A model generated the notes under the pieces. It searched no databases. It was not told the origin of the DNA and saw only the letters and a list, made by a program, of their open reading frames with translations. Both the position numbers and the translations under genes were made by a program. From Nitrosospira briensis (GTDB lineage Bacteria; Pseudomonadota; Gammaproteobacteria; Burkholderiales; Nitrosomonadaceae): 64,000 nucleotides of DNA. Within the stretch, counting starts at the first letter, position 1. Each line of letters starts with the position of its first letter. Below, one piece after another: positions 52,212 to 60,896 of this stretch. The DNA is taken from contig NZ_FOVJ01000001.1 of assembly GCF_900115125.1 (NCBI RefSeq), positions 124,001 to 188,000 of the forward strand, read 5' to 3'.

Positions 52212-52700
52212 TCAAACAGAGTCCAGTTTTTGCCGAATGAACTCGATGCGTTCGCGGTTCACGCCCAGATCCGATTTCCCGAGACGTGATGCTGAACGAA
52301 CCTGGATGACTTTGCTATCCGGATCAAACCAGAACTCGGCGTCATCCACGTATTTCATGAGCCGTGTGGTGAACTGCACATAAAGATACCCTGGTTCCCT
52401 TTTGACTATTTCCGCGCCACTCATACCCTCGATAATGCCGGCAATGCGATCCAGCGTTGCGGCTGCATCGCCTTTCAGCGGCAGCGGCGCAATATCTGCG
52501 TAAGCGCGCTGGGGATGGTCCGGATATAGCGAGGCCTGGCTGGACACGCTGTTAGAGGTCTTCGAGGGCGGCTTGAGCTTTCCGTCGTGGATGCCTAGAT
52601 CGGTAGGGGGAGTGCCCTTGAGCAGTCCGAGTTGGCCGGCAAGCAGTCCGGTGATAACAACAAGGGCAACGACGATAAGCGCCCACTTCATGATGGCCAT
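52212..52700 (-). CDS. DUF1499 domain-containing membrane-anchored protein
   Basis: ATG 52700 follows AGGGGA; the frame reaches back to 52838 without a site. The 162-aa protein has one N-terminal helix (WALIVVALVVITGLLAGQLGLL) and a DUF1499 domain: TPPTDLGIHDGKLKPPSKTSNSVSSQ, YADIAPLPLKG, GYLYVQFTTRLMKYVDDAEFWFDPDSKVIQVRSASRLGKSDLGVNRERIEFIRQKL. The function of the family is unknown. It may be cotranscribed with the penicillin acylase gene, 98 bp downstream. Confidence 0.88.
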   Translation of the reverse strand: MAIMKWALIVVALVVITGLLAGQLGLLKGTPPTDLGIHDGKLKPPSKTSNSVSSQASLYPDHPQRAYADIAPLPLKGDAAATLDRIAGIIEGMSGAEIVKREPGYLYVQFTTRLMKYVDDAEFWFDPDSKVIQVRSASRLGKSDLGVNRERIEFIRQKLDSV

Positions 52701-52875
52701 TTCAATTCCCCTCGACAAGAAGTGCGATGGAGGCTGCCGGGCCTGCGTACTCATGGGCAGTGGCGGCGTCATCATGATGATCCACCGCCAATCTGGCCCA
52801 CTTATTCCGCATCGTCCCTCAGTGGAGCATGCGAACACACTCTACCGGTAATGCTGTAAGGCCAGAATGCTGATA

Positions 52876-53184
52876 CTACTTGGTTTTGCTGTTGGCCAGA
52901 ACGAATTCCGCTAGGCGTTGCGCTGGCTCACCTTTAATATTCGGGAATGCAGTCATCCCCATGCTTCCCTTCTGCACTTTCTGGATGATGGCATCCTTGT
53001 TCGCCATTTTGGCGTCTATGGTCATCACGGTGTTGCCGGATTCGGGTTTATGGCATTTTGTACAGCTTGCATAAAAGATATCTTCCCCGGTGGCATCCTC
53101 GGCTGGCGTGTAGTTATCGGTCTTCGAGCAGCCCGCCAGGCTGACCAATGCGGAAATTGTCAACACCACGGTCATTTTCTTCAT
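52876..53184 (-). CDS. Small lipoprotein-like cytochrome c
   Basis: A 102-aa precursor: signal with a lipobox (ALVSLAGC at residues 12-19), then a single-haem cytochrome of the c5/c555 type with CTKCH (about 41-45) and a distal Met in SMGMTAFPNIKG. It is expected in the periplasm, tethered by lipid to a membrane, as an electron carrier. Ammonia oxidisers carry many such cytochromes, but this one is not in a respiratory cluster. Alone between the DUF1499 and carotenoid genes on the same strand. Confidence 0.88.
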   Translation of the reverse strand: MKKMTVVLTISALVSLAGCSKTDNYTPAEDATGEDIFYASCTKCHKPESGNTVMTIDAKMANKDAIIQKVQKGSMGMTAFPNIKGEPAQRLAEFVLANSKTK

Positions 53185-53283
53185 TTTTCTACTCCAGTTT
53201 TACAAGATAGGATTTCATCATTTTAACGTGTCAAGGGTCGGCATTATATCTTTCTATCTGATGGTAGCGGTATATGTTATCAC

Positions 53284-54096
53284 TTAAGCCTGTGCCGGCA
53301 GGCGGCCGAGCAGCCGAAGGCCAAGCAGCACGGTGATGGGGAGATAAATGAACAGGCCGGTAATACCCATCAGAGATTCACCAATCCAGAAAGTGATGGC
53401 GAGATTGAAGATCAATACTCCATAATAAAGACCGCAGCCCAGGAGTACGCGTCGGGTTACGAGCGGGGCAGGGGAGAGGCCCGTCTGAAGAAACTTGCGA
53501 TCGAGGGGAAGATAGGCCCCAAGCGAAAGGAAGGCCACCACAGCCCAGCCAATGTAATTTGCAATCGGCACGCCAAAGTGTGTGCCGGGATCGGGATAAT
53601 AATATATCCGCCCGAGGAACCATCGTTCGCCGCGTAGCGTGACCGGATCAATAACAATGTCGAGGTATGTGAAAAAAAGTATCGTCAGCAGCATTACGGG
53701 CCAGCCGGTTCTTGCCGTAAGCGGAAACCCCATTCGGATAAGATTGATCCTGGGGCTTCGGTTCTCCATGCTCTCGGCGGGCAGGAGAAAAGCCAGGGCC
53801 ATGCAATAGCTTGCATAGAGAAGAAAGGGAAACGAGAGAGAATCCATAAACGGGACATTCAACATATACAATTCCTCCCCGACTGTTGAACCGGTATAGT
53901 GATACCAGCCGAACGGAATCCCCGTATGGGTGGATGAGAATTCGCACAGAAATGCCACAATGAACGTGATCCCCATGAAATAGCCGGTTCTGCGCCAACC
54001 GATCAGCCTGCCTGCCAGGAACAGGAATACGGCGAGGAATACGAATACGTAGGGACGAAGGACAACCGTCTTTAGCAGGAGGTCAAGGAATTCCAT
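53284..54096 (-). CDS. Carotenoid biosynthesis protein (CruF-like, DUF422)
   Basis: A 270-aa membrane protein with seven or eight helices. Typical motifs of the Carot_biosynth family: EFSSTHTGIPFGWYHYTGSTVGEELYMLNVPFMDSLSFPFLLYASYCMA (about 51-99), TILFFTYLDIVIDPVTLRGERWFLGRIYYYPDPGTHFGVPIANYIGW. The family includes CruF and bacterioruberin-pathway hydratases, which add water to the C-1,2 bond of carotenoid ends; exact reaction here unknown. No phytoene synthase or desaturase gene is in the window, only squalene synthase 8 kb away. Confidence 0.85.
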   Translation of the reverse strand: MEFLDLLLKTVVLRPYVFVFLAVFLFLAGRLIGWRRTGYFMGITFIVAFLCEFSSTHTGIPFGWYHYTGSTVGEELYMLNVPFMDSLSFPFLLYASYCMALAFLLPAESMENRSPRINLIRMGFPLTARTGWPVMLLTILFFTYLDIVIDPVTLRGERWFLGRIYYYPDPGTHFGVPIANYIGWAVVAFLSLGAYLPLDRKFLQTGLSPAPLVTRRVLLGCGLYYGVLIFNLAITFWIGESLMGITGLFIYLPITVLLGLRLLGRLPAQA

Positions 54097-54555
54097 CGGA
54101 TTATTCAGATGCTCCGGCTGTTGGGTAAATTAGGTTGCTGAGCTTCGGCATGCACCGTTTAATCGGCGGCTCAAACAGCGCATTTGCTATTAATTTAATA
54201 TCCGCTCATACCGATATCCGATGTCGGTAACGCTCAAGCTCTTTTCAAGCTCTTCTGCTGCTGGGGAGGCCGGCGATTATATCCTGCGGATTCAGTGTCA
54301 TTGAACTTACCTATGCCGGGCAGAATCTGATGTGCGACCGAAGGCGGAAAAAGCAGGGTTCCTGTATCAACAAGCATATCTGGCACAATAAACAGGATTT
54401 ACCAACGTCATTATAAACCGGTAGGCCGATGTTTATTAAGAATAAGTGGTATATCAGAGCTCAAACTCCCGATCAAATCCGTAAATACGCCGCATTTTGC
54501 TGCTTGCCTGTCATCATTAAAGTTGTAGTGTCGCATTTTTATTCCTGATGATTCC
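54097..54555. other. Intergenic region between divergent carotenoid and penicillin-binding genes
   Basis: 460 bp, AT-richer than the flanks. It must carry promoters for both directions but I could not fix them. A short repeated ATACCGATATCCGATGTCGGTA-like sequence near 54210-54230 (CCGATATCC, GATGTCGG) may be an operator. No small gene or RNA is evident. Confidence 0.35.
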
Positions 54556-57500
54556 ATGGTGAGGCGCGCGCTCAAGTTTATTGTCTTCGCTGTTCTGGTC
54601 CTGCTTCTTGCTGCGCTTGCTATCGCAGCCTTCGTTTTTTACCTGGAAGTCCAGAATTCCACGCATCAGGCGCGGCAATTGTCGAAATTGGCCGATGACC
54701 TGCGTTGGGAGATGAAAAGCGGCCCGAACGATGATCTCCATCTTTCGCAAGCGGGGCCATATGATGTTCGCCTGGGCTATAGCCGGCTGCCGATAATGTT
54801 GCAGCATCTGGCGAAACAAGGTTTCCAGGTACATGCTCAGGCGCGGGTTTCCCCACGCATGAAGGAGCTCGTTGGCCAGGGCCTGTTTATTCCCTACCGG
54901 GAGAAATCCCGAGCGGGTCTGGAAATAACTGCGGCTGACGGCCAGCCATTATATCGGGCCATGTTTCCGGCTCGCGTCTACGAAAATTTCGAATCGGTTC
55001 CGTCTGTGGTGACGGACAGCCTGCTATTTATCGAGAACCGCGAGCTGCTGGATTTAGCTCATCCAAAGAAAAACCCGGCTATCGATTGGAACCGGCTGGG
55101 CAAGGCGGTGCTGGATAAGATAATTCAATTTTTCCGCCCCGAGCATGATGTGTCGGGAGGCAGCACACTCGCAACCCAGATCGAAAAATACCGGCATTCT
55201 CCCAATGGAATGACGATGACCGCGGCAGATAAGCTCCAGCAGATCGCGTCGGCCTCCGTACGCGTGTATCTGCATGGCGAAAACACGCTGCCAGCCCGGA
55301 AGCAAATTGTAGTGGATTACCTTAATACCGTCCCGCTTTCGGCAGCTCCAGGCTTTGGAGAAACGAACGGGATAGGAGACGGGCTCTGGGCATGGTACGG
55401 TCTGGATTTCGACGAAATCAATCACATCCTGAATTCCCGGTTCGTGCAGGGGGACGCCCTTATCGAAACGGCATTTCTTTACAAGCACGTGCTGAGCCTC
55501 ATGATTGCCCAACGCAGGCCTTCGTACTATCTGCTTGCCGGACGTGAGGACCTTGTCGAGCTTACTGACAGCCATTTGCGGGTTCTGGCTCAGGCTGGTG
55601 TCATTCCCGTGCGTCTCAAGGACGAGGCGCTCAAACTGCCGCTCCGTTTCCGCGATACACCCGCGCCGGAAGAAACCAGGAATTTTTCCGAGCAAAAGGC
55701 TGTAAATGCTGTTCGCATGCGTCTTGCCTCCCAGCTCGGGTTACGGCGCATGTATGACCTGGATCGTCTGGACTTATCTGTGCAAAGCACGCTCGACGTA
55801 GCGCTACAGAAAAAAACGACCGATATACTGAGGCGTCTCAAGGATGCGGAGTATGCGCGGGCCGTCGGCCTTTACGGACACCGCCTGCTGGGTACGGAAG
55901 ATCCGGCAAAAATTATCTACAGCTTCACGCTTTCCGAACTGACGCCGGAAGGGTCCAAATTCCGGATACTGGCCGACAACTTCGATCAGCCCCTGGACAT
56001 CAACAAGGGTACCAAGCTGGATCTGGGTTCCACCGCAAAATTACGCACCCTGGTGACCTACCTTGAAATTGTCGAGGCACTGCATGAAAAATACGCGGAG
56101 CTGGACCTGAAGACGCTACGCAGACAGGAAGTGGACCCTGGCGATTTTCTTGGCCGCTGGGCGATAGCCTATCTTTTGCAAAGCACGGACAAGAGCCTGG
56201 CATCCATGCTGAACGCGGCGCTGGAGCGCAAATATTCGGCCAATCCTGAAGAAAAGTTTTTTACAGGGGGGGGCGTCCATGTTTTTCATAATTTTGTACG
56301 TCAAGATGATCGCAAGATTCTAAGCGTGCGTGAAGCGACAAGGAATTCGGTCAATCTTGTGTACATCCGCTTGATGCGGGACATTGTGCGCCATTACATG
56401 TTCCAGGTCACGGGTTCCTCCGCCAGAATACTCAAGGATGTCGGGAATTCTGGCCGGGCCGAATATCTCAGGCGCTTTGCCGACAAGGAAGGCCGGGAAT
56501 TCATCAATCGGTTTTATCTAAAGTACAAGAGCAAAACGACGAGACCAGGCGAGGTTGGCGACGCGTTTTTTTCCAGCTTCCGGCACACGCCCCGCCGTTT
56601 GGCGGCCGCTTACCGCTATATTTACCCTGAAGCCACGCTGGCAGAATTCAGGAAGCTCATGGCGCCGCATCTGCCGGGTTTTAAAGGCGTCACCCCGGCA
56701 AAGCTTGAGGATTTATACGAGAGCTATGCCCCCGGCAAGTATTCGCTGGCCGACCAGGGCTATATCGTAACTGTCCACCCTTTGGAATTGTGGCTGGTGC
56801 GCTACCTGACCGCGCACCCGCTTGCGCAGCACAAGGATGTGATCGAGGCCAGCAAGGACGAGCGCATCTCCGTCTACCACTGGCTATTCAAGACGGTGAA
56901 CAAGAACTCGCAGGACGTTAGAATCCGGGGTCTACTGGAGCTTGAGGCATTCCTGGAAATCCATCGAAACTGGAAGCGCCTCGGCTATCCTTTCGATTCG
57001 CTGGTTCCGTCGCTCGCCACGGCCATTGGCAGCTCGGCTGATCATCCAGCCGCGCTTGCCGACTTGATGGGCGTCATCCTCAATAATGGAGTCCGGATGC
57101 CTTCCATGCTGATTGAACGCCTGCACTTTGCGGCCGATACTCCTTTTGAGGCAATAGTGGAACGAGCGCCCGTTCAGGGCGAGAGAATATTTTCTCCAGA
57201 ACTGGCCTCAGCAGTGCGCAGCGTACTGACAGACGTGGTGGAGACCGGTACGGCTTCGCGGCTTGCACGAGCCATGGTGGAAGAAGATAGCGGCGAAATC
57301 TTGATCGGCGGCAAGACGGGAACGGGAGATCATCGTCATGTTACGTTTTCCTCGCCGGGCGTTATCAAGGAATCAAGAGTTGTAAACCGTTCCGCCACTT
57401 TTGTATTCTTTATAGGCGACCGTTTTTTCGGCACGATGACTGCGTTCGTGCCGGGCGCGGACGCGGCCAAATATACGTTTACCTCTGCGCTCTCCACTCA

Positions 57501-57639
57501 GGTCATGAAGCATCTCTTGCCCGTCCTGAAGCCGCTTGTCGACAAGGCCCAGCCTCTGCCGGAGCAAATGCCGGGAATACGCGCGGTTAAAAGCGATCTG
57601 CGTGAAGAAATCGAAAATCGGGAGATGAATCCAGGATGA
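54556..57639 (+). CDS. Class A penicillin-binding protein (bifunctional, large)
   Basis: A 1027-aa inner-membrane protein with an N-terminal anchor (FIVFAVLVLLLAALAIAAFVFYL). The glycosyltransferase (GT51) part has SLLFIENRELLDL (ENRE replacing the usual EDxxFxxH), GGSTLATQIEKYRHSPNG and, further on, the acceptor region. The transpeptidase part has SxxK in GSTAKLRT (about residue 494), an SxN-type element and KTG in GGKTGTGD (about 917). The glycosyltransferase motifs deviate from E. coli PBPs (LATQIEKYRHS for ITQQLxKN), so polymerase activity is less certain than crosslinking. Single gene followed by cardiolipin synthase. Confidence 0.87.
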   Translation: MVRRALKFIVFAVLVLLLAALAIAAFVFYLEVQNSTHQARQLSKLADDLRWEMKSGPNDDLHLSQAGPYDVRLGYSRLPIMLQHLAKQGFQVHAQARVSPRMKELVGQGLFIPYREKSRAGLEITAADGQPLYRAMFPARVYENFESVPSVVTDSLLFIENRELLDLAHPKKNPAIDWNRLGKAVLDKIIQFFRPEHDVSGGSTLATQIEKYRHSPNGMTMTAADKLQQIASASVRVYLHGENTLPARKQIVVDYLNTVPLSAAPGFGETNGIGDGLWAWYGLDFDEINHILNSRFVQGDALIETAFLYKHVLSLMIAQRRPSYYLLAGREDLVELTDSHLRVLAQAGVIPVRLKDEALKLPLRFRDTPAPEETRNFSEQKAVNAVRMRLASQLGLRRMYDLDRLDLSVQSTLDVALQKKTTDILRRLKDAEYARAVGLYGHRLLGTEDPAKIIYSFTLSELTPEGSKFRILADNFDQPLDINKGTKLDLGSTAKLRTLVTYLEIVEALHEKYAELDLKTLRRQEVDPGDFLGRWAIAYLLQSTDKSLASMLNAALERKYSANPEEKFFTGGGVHVFHNFVRQDDRKILSVREATRNSVNLVYIRLMRDIVRHYMFQVTGSSARILKDVGNSGRAEYLRRFADKEGREFINRFYLKYKSKTTRPGEVGDAFFSSFRHTPRRLAAAYRYIYPEATLAEFRKLMAPHLPGFKGVTPAKLEDLYESYAPGKYSLADQGYIVTVHPLELWLVRYLTAHPLAQHKDVIEASKDERISVYHWLFKTVNKNSQDVRIRGLLELEAFLEIHRNWKRLGYPFDSLVPSLATAIGSSADHPAALADLMGVILNNGVRMPSMLIERLHFAADTPFEAIVERAPVQGERIFSPELASAVRSVLTDVVETGTASRLARAMVEEDSGEILIGGKTGTGDHRHVTFSSPGVIKESRVVNRSATFVFFIGDRFFGTMTAFVPGADAAKYTFTSALSTQVMKHLLPVLKPLVDKAQPLPEQMPGIRAVKSDLREEIENREMNPG

Positions 57640-57738
57640 TCCGGCCGGTGCAGGACGAGTCAAGGAGGTCCACTTTCGCGTTTTGTAATTCCTCGGAATA
57701 GAACATAATAATATTATGCGGAAACCGGGTTAGGCCAA

Positions 57739-59016
57739 ATGAGCATCCCACTTTGGGGCGTTTTTCTCGCGTGCTTTGCGGCCGTCGTGATATTCGGGCT
57801 GGTTTTTGTAATCTTTGGTCGAAGCGAGAAAGAAATCACGCAACGCGTCGCTCATCTTTACGCTATATCCGACCCGCAGTTTTTACGCTCCATGGGTGTT
57901 CTCCTGGGCCCGGCATTGGTTGCGGGAAATCGGGTTGAGACCTTGCTTAATGGGAATCAGATTTTCCCCGCTATGCTGAACGCGGTTCGCGCGGCGGAAA
58001 AAACGATTACGTTCGAGACTTACATCTACTGGTCAGGGAATATTGGCAGGGAGTTCGTGGATACGCTGTCGGAAAAGGCACGGCAGGGGGTCAGGATTCA
58101 TGTTCTCCTCGATTGGGTAGGCAGCCAGAAGATGGAAGAGTCGTCCATCCAGAAAATGCGGGATGCGGGCGTCGAGATCGAAAAATATCACCCGCTGAAA
58201 TGGCACACCTGGAGAAGACTGAACAATCGAACCCACCGTAAAATCCTCGTGGTGGACGGAAAGATAGGGTTCACGGGCGGGGTTGGGATTGCGGATGAGT
58301 GGAACGGTGATGCACAAGGACCGGATAACTGGCGTGATACTCACTATCGCATTGAAGGACCTGTGGTCGCGCAATTACAAGCTGCATTTACCGATAACTG
58401 GACGAAGTTGACGGGCGACGTGTTACACAGCGGAGAGTACTTTCCGGAACTGAAGGAGAATGGACCCCACTTCGCGCAAGTATTTAAAAGCTCGAGAGAA
58501 GGCGGCGCGGACAGCATGCATCTCATGTATCTCCTTTCTATCGCGGCGGCGAAAAAAAGCATTCATCTTTCCATGGCGTATTTCATTCCGGATGAGCTGG
58601 CGCGAGAGGCAATGGTTGCTGCATTGGCGCGCGGCGTGACCATACAGATAATCCTGCCCGGTCGTTATATCGATAAAACTCTGGTACGCAGCGCCTCGCG
58701 CGGAACCTGGGGCCCGCTGCTCGAGGCTGGCGCCGAAATTTTTGAATTCCAGCCCACCATGTTTCATTGCAAGGTGCTGATCGTTGATGAACTCTGGGTA
58801 TCAGTCGGTTCAACCAACCTCGACAACAGATCCTTCAAACTGAATGATGAGTCTAACCTGAACGTCTGCAACCAGCAGTTTGCCGAGCGCCAATTAACGG
58901 ATTTCAAAGCGGATCTGGCACGTGCCCGACAGATAACGTTGCGGGAGTGGGAAAATCGCCCGTGGAAGGAAAAAGCCCGGGAGTATGCCTTGGAAATAAT
59001 TCAGTCACAGCTCTAG
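57739..59016 (+). CDS. Cardiolipin synthase / phospholipase D family protein
   Basis: A 425-aa protein with an N-terminal membrane segment (FLACFAAVVIFGLVFVIFG) and two HKD motifs: THRKILVVDGKIGFTGG (about 166-182) and MFHCKVLIVDELWVSVGSTNLD (about 338-359). Both have HxK(x)4D, so the site is complete. YIYWSGNIGREFVDTL and YFIPDELAREAM are typical of cardiolipin synthases. It makes cardiolipin from phosphatidylglycerol or related lipids at the inner membrane. The start at ATG 57739 lies 99 bp after the penicillin-binding protein gene. Confidence 0.92.
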   Translation: MSIPLWGVFLACFAAVVIFGLVFVIFGRSEKEITQRVAHLYAISDPQFLRSMGVLLGPALVAGNRVETLLNGNQIFPAMLNAVRAAEKTITFETYIYWSGNIGREFVDTLSEKARQGVRIHVLLDWVGSQKMEESSIQKMRDAGVEIEKYHPLKWHTWRRLNNRTHRKILVVDGKIGFTGGVGIADEWNGDAQGPDNWRDTHYRIEGPVVAQLQAAFTDNWTKLTGDVLHSGEYFPELKENGPHFAQVFKSSREGGADSMHLMYLLSIAAAKKSIHLSMAYFIPDELAREAMVAALARGVTIQIILPGRYIDKTLVRSASRGTWGPLLEAGAEIFEFQPTMFHCKVLIVDELWVSVGSTNLDNRSFKLNDESNLNVCNQQFAERQLTDFKADLARARQITLREWENRPWKEKAREYALEIIQSQL

Positions 59017-59285
59017 CAGTCTGTAGGACTTAAAGGAAATCCGCTGCAAGAGTGTTTGGCTGGTCCATATTTCCTCGTTTTTTCGCCCAATGTGAATAAC
59101 TACTGACCTTCAAAATCCTGAAAATCTCTCACCCAATCACTTTTCCGCCTCGATTCTTCAAGTCCGACAGGCTGCTGTTGGGTTGAAGACCGGTTACTGT
59201 GCCAGGAAGCAAAAGGGACCAATCACAGCAGATTCATCCCTTCTGCCCTGCCGGTACCATCATGCAGTGCGAACAATGGGAGCCA

Positions 59286-59448
59286 TCATTGTGGACCCCG
59301 GACGCATATCCCCTTGCATTTAGCGCCATCTTTGGTGGGCTCGCAGTTGTCCGAAGCGTCGTCTACGCAAATCATGCCGCCACTGCAGTTATACCCCGTT
59401 GTTCCGCCGCACGGGCGGTTTATATCGTCTTCCTTGGTGTTACACGTT
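59286..59448 (-). pseudogene. Fragment of a secreted cysteine-rich protein gene
   Basis: The complement reads CNTKEDDINRPCGGTTGYNCSGGMICVDDASDNCEP and then CKGICVRGPQ before a stop at 59286. The spaced CGG..GxxC..G..CVDD..DxC pattern is that of small secreted cysteine-rich domains in environmental bacteria. No signal peptide precedes it: upstream codons in the frame are basic and overlap the 3' end of a small membrane-protein gene. The 5' part therefore seems lost or out of frame. Confidence 0.45.
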
Positions 59449-59479
59449 AGGGAAAGCAAACGGGAGCGGCGCAAACTGT

Positions 59480-59599
59480 TCAGTCGTCGCTGTTGATCCA
59501 TCGCAGGAAAACAATAATAGCCAGAATCAGGCCAAGGCCCAGGACCGCCTTGACAAACTCCTTGACGAACCAAAACACCATAGACTCATACAGGTCCAA
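59480..59599 (-). CDS. Very small membrane protein (39 aa)
   Basis: TTG 59599 follows AGAGGA with good spacing and begins MDLYESMVFWFVKEFVK; an ATG at 59581 is a shorter alternative. One membrane helix (AVLGLGLILAIIVFLRW) and a short polar tail (INSDD). The frame starts 26 bp after the DUF2905 stop on the same strand, so the two small membrane proteins are probably made from one mRNA. Family not known to me. Confidence 0.5.
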   Translation of the reverse strand: MDLYESMVFWFVKEFVKAVLGLGLILAIIVFLRWINSDD

Positions 59600-59625
59600 T
59601 TACGTATCCTCTTCAAAGCCGGAAA

Positions 59626-59829
59626 TCATTTCCGCGACCACCACCAAAGCAGCAGCGACAGCAACAAGGATACCAGCAGGCCGGTAGTCAGGGGAAAGTA
59701 GAGCTTGAAATTCTCCCGCTCGATGATGATGTCTCCCGGCAGTCTTCCGAGGGGCAATTTCGACAGCCAAGGCCACGCAATGCCCACAAGCAGAAGCAGG
59801 ATCCCGGCAATGATGAGTAGACGTTGCAT
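59626..59829 (-). CDS. DUF2905 membrane protein (67 aa)
   Basis: Two membrane helices (LLIIAGILLLLVGIAWPWL and TTGLLVSLLLSLLLWWW) separated by the conserved loop LGRLPGDIIIERENFKLYFP, which identifies DUF2905. Full family length. Function unknown; the family is widespread and usually single-copy. It shares strand and probably transcript with the 39-aa protein. Confidence 0.88.
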   Translation of the reverse strand: MQRLLIIAGILLLLVGIAWPWLSKLPLGRLPGDIIIERENFKLYFPLTTGLLVSLLLSLLLWWWSRK

Positions 59830-60119
59830 AGGGCATGGGGCTTTCTTTGCGAGCGTCGCGTCGATCCTGAGTGTCGCCCCGCTTGGGAGTAACTGGAGGA
59901 AGACCTGAAGGTTAGTTTAAACGTTTTTTCGGGGAAATATCAATTTTGCTGTTCAGCCAACGTATTCAATAGTTCATGAGATGAAGCCGATCTCGTCATT
60001 GTTGGCGGTTTTCGTGCCTCTTCCAGGGCAATTGCCGTTCTTAAGTGTGCTAACACACGGAATTACGATACAACCTTGGATAGGATCAGACTTTGAAATC
60101 CGCCATGGTTGAGGAAAAA
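59830..60119. other. Intergenic region upstream of the pentapeptide-repeat gene
   Basis: About 290 bp separating divergent small genes; no gene or clear regulatory motif was found. A TTCAATAG...direct element near 59968 has no evident meaning. Confidence 0.3.
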
Positions 60120-60746
60120 ATGACCCATCTCCTGATTCTATTAGTCGCCTTTTTGACCGCAAACTCCGCAATGGCCAAAGAGATAAATGGTTGCTCTATC
60201 AGACCGGGCACGCTCTGCGTAGAGCTGGATCTTCGCGGAGCCGATTTGCGCGGGGCCGATCTTGCTCGATCCGGCTTTCGTTTGTCGAATTTAAGTGGCG
60301 CCGACTTGCAAGGAGCAGACTTGTTGAACGCCAATATGGATATGGTTGATCTAACCGCCGCCAATCTTAGTGGGGCGATGCTGGATAATGCGGATTTGAA
60401 GCGCGCCCAAATGATCAAAGCGAAGCTCAATCAAGCCCGCCTCAATAACGCGAATCTTAAAAGTGCCGACATGGCGGAAGCCAATCTCACCGGTGCGCAG
60501 CTTAAAGGTGCCAAATTAAGCGGCGCGCATCTCATGGGGGCACAATTCCGCGATGCCCAGCTTCAACGCGCGGATTTATCGGGAACGGTGATGACGGGGG
60601 CGGATTTTCGCGGGGCTGACCTGACTGGCGCAATGCTGGACAACGCAACGGTAGAGGGCGCCGATTTCAGTGGTGCAACCCTCGATGGCGTCGATTTCTC
60701 GCAAGTGATAGGCGTCTGCAAGGGCTGCCCCGGGAAAAGCGATTAA
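60120..60746 (+). CDS. Exported pentapeptide-repeat protein
   Basis: ATG 60120 follows GAGGAAAAA. The 208-aa precursor has a signal peptide (LLILLVAFLTANSAMA) and then about 30 tandem A(D/N)Lxx pentapeptides (LRGADLRGADLARSGFRLS..., to ADFSGATLDGVDF), which fold as a right-handed quadrilateral beta-helix. The end CKGCPGKSD carries a CxxC. An exported location differs from the DNA-gyrase-protecting cytoplasmic members; role unknown. Confidence 0.9.
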   Translation: MTHLLILLVAFLTANSAMAKEINGCSIRPGTLCVELDLRGADLRGADLARSGFRLSNLSGADLQGADLLNANMDMVDLTAANLSGAMLDNADLKRAQMIKAKLNQARLNNANLKSADMAEANLTGAQLKGAKLSGAHLMGAQFRDAQLQRADLSGTVMTGADFRGADLTGAMLDNATVEGADFSGATLDGVDFSQVIGVCKGCPGKSD

Positions 60747-60896
60747 GTACCGTTGTTATTGGGATTCGCGGGATCTGAGAACATGAAGCCCGTGAGGGGT
60801 TATTGGTAGAAAAATGTCCGGCTGATCAGTATCCGGCCTGCCCGCCCCAGTGAGCCTTTAGCGGAAGGACAAAATAACATTCTGTGAAGAACTGTT

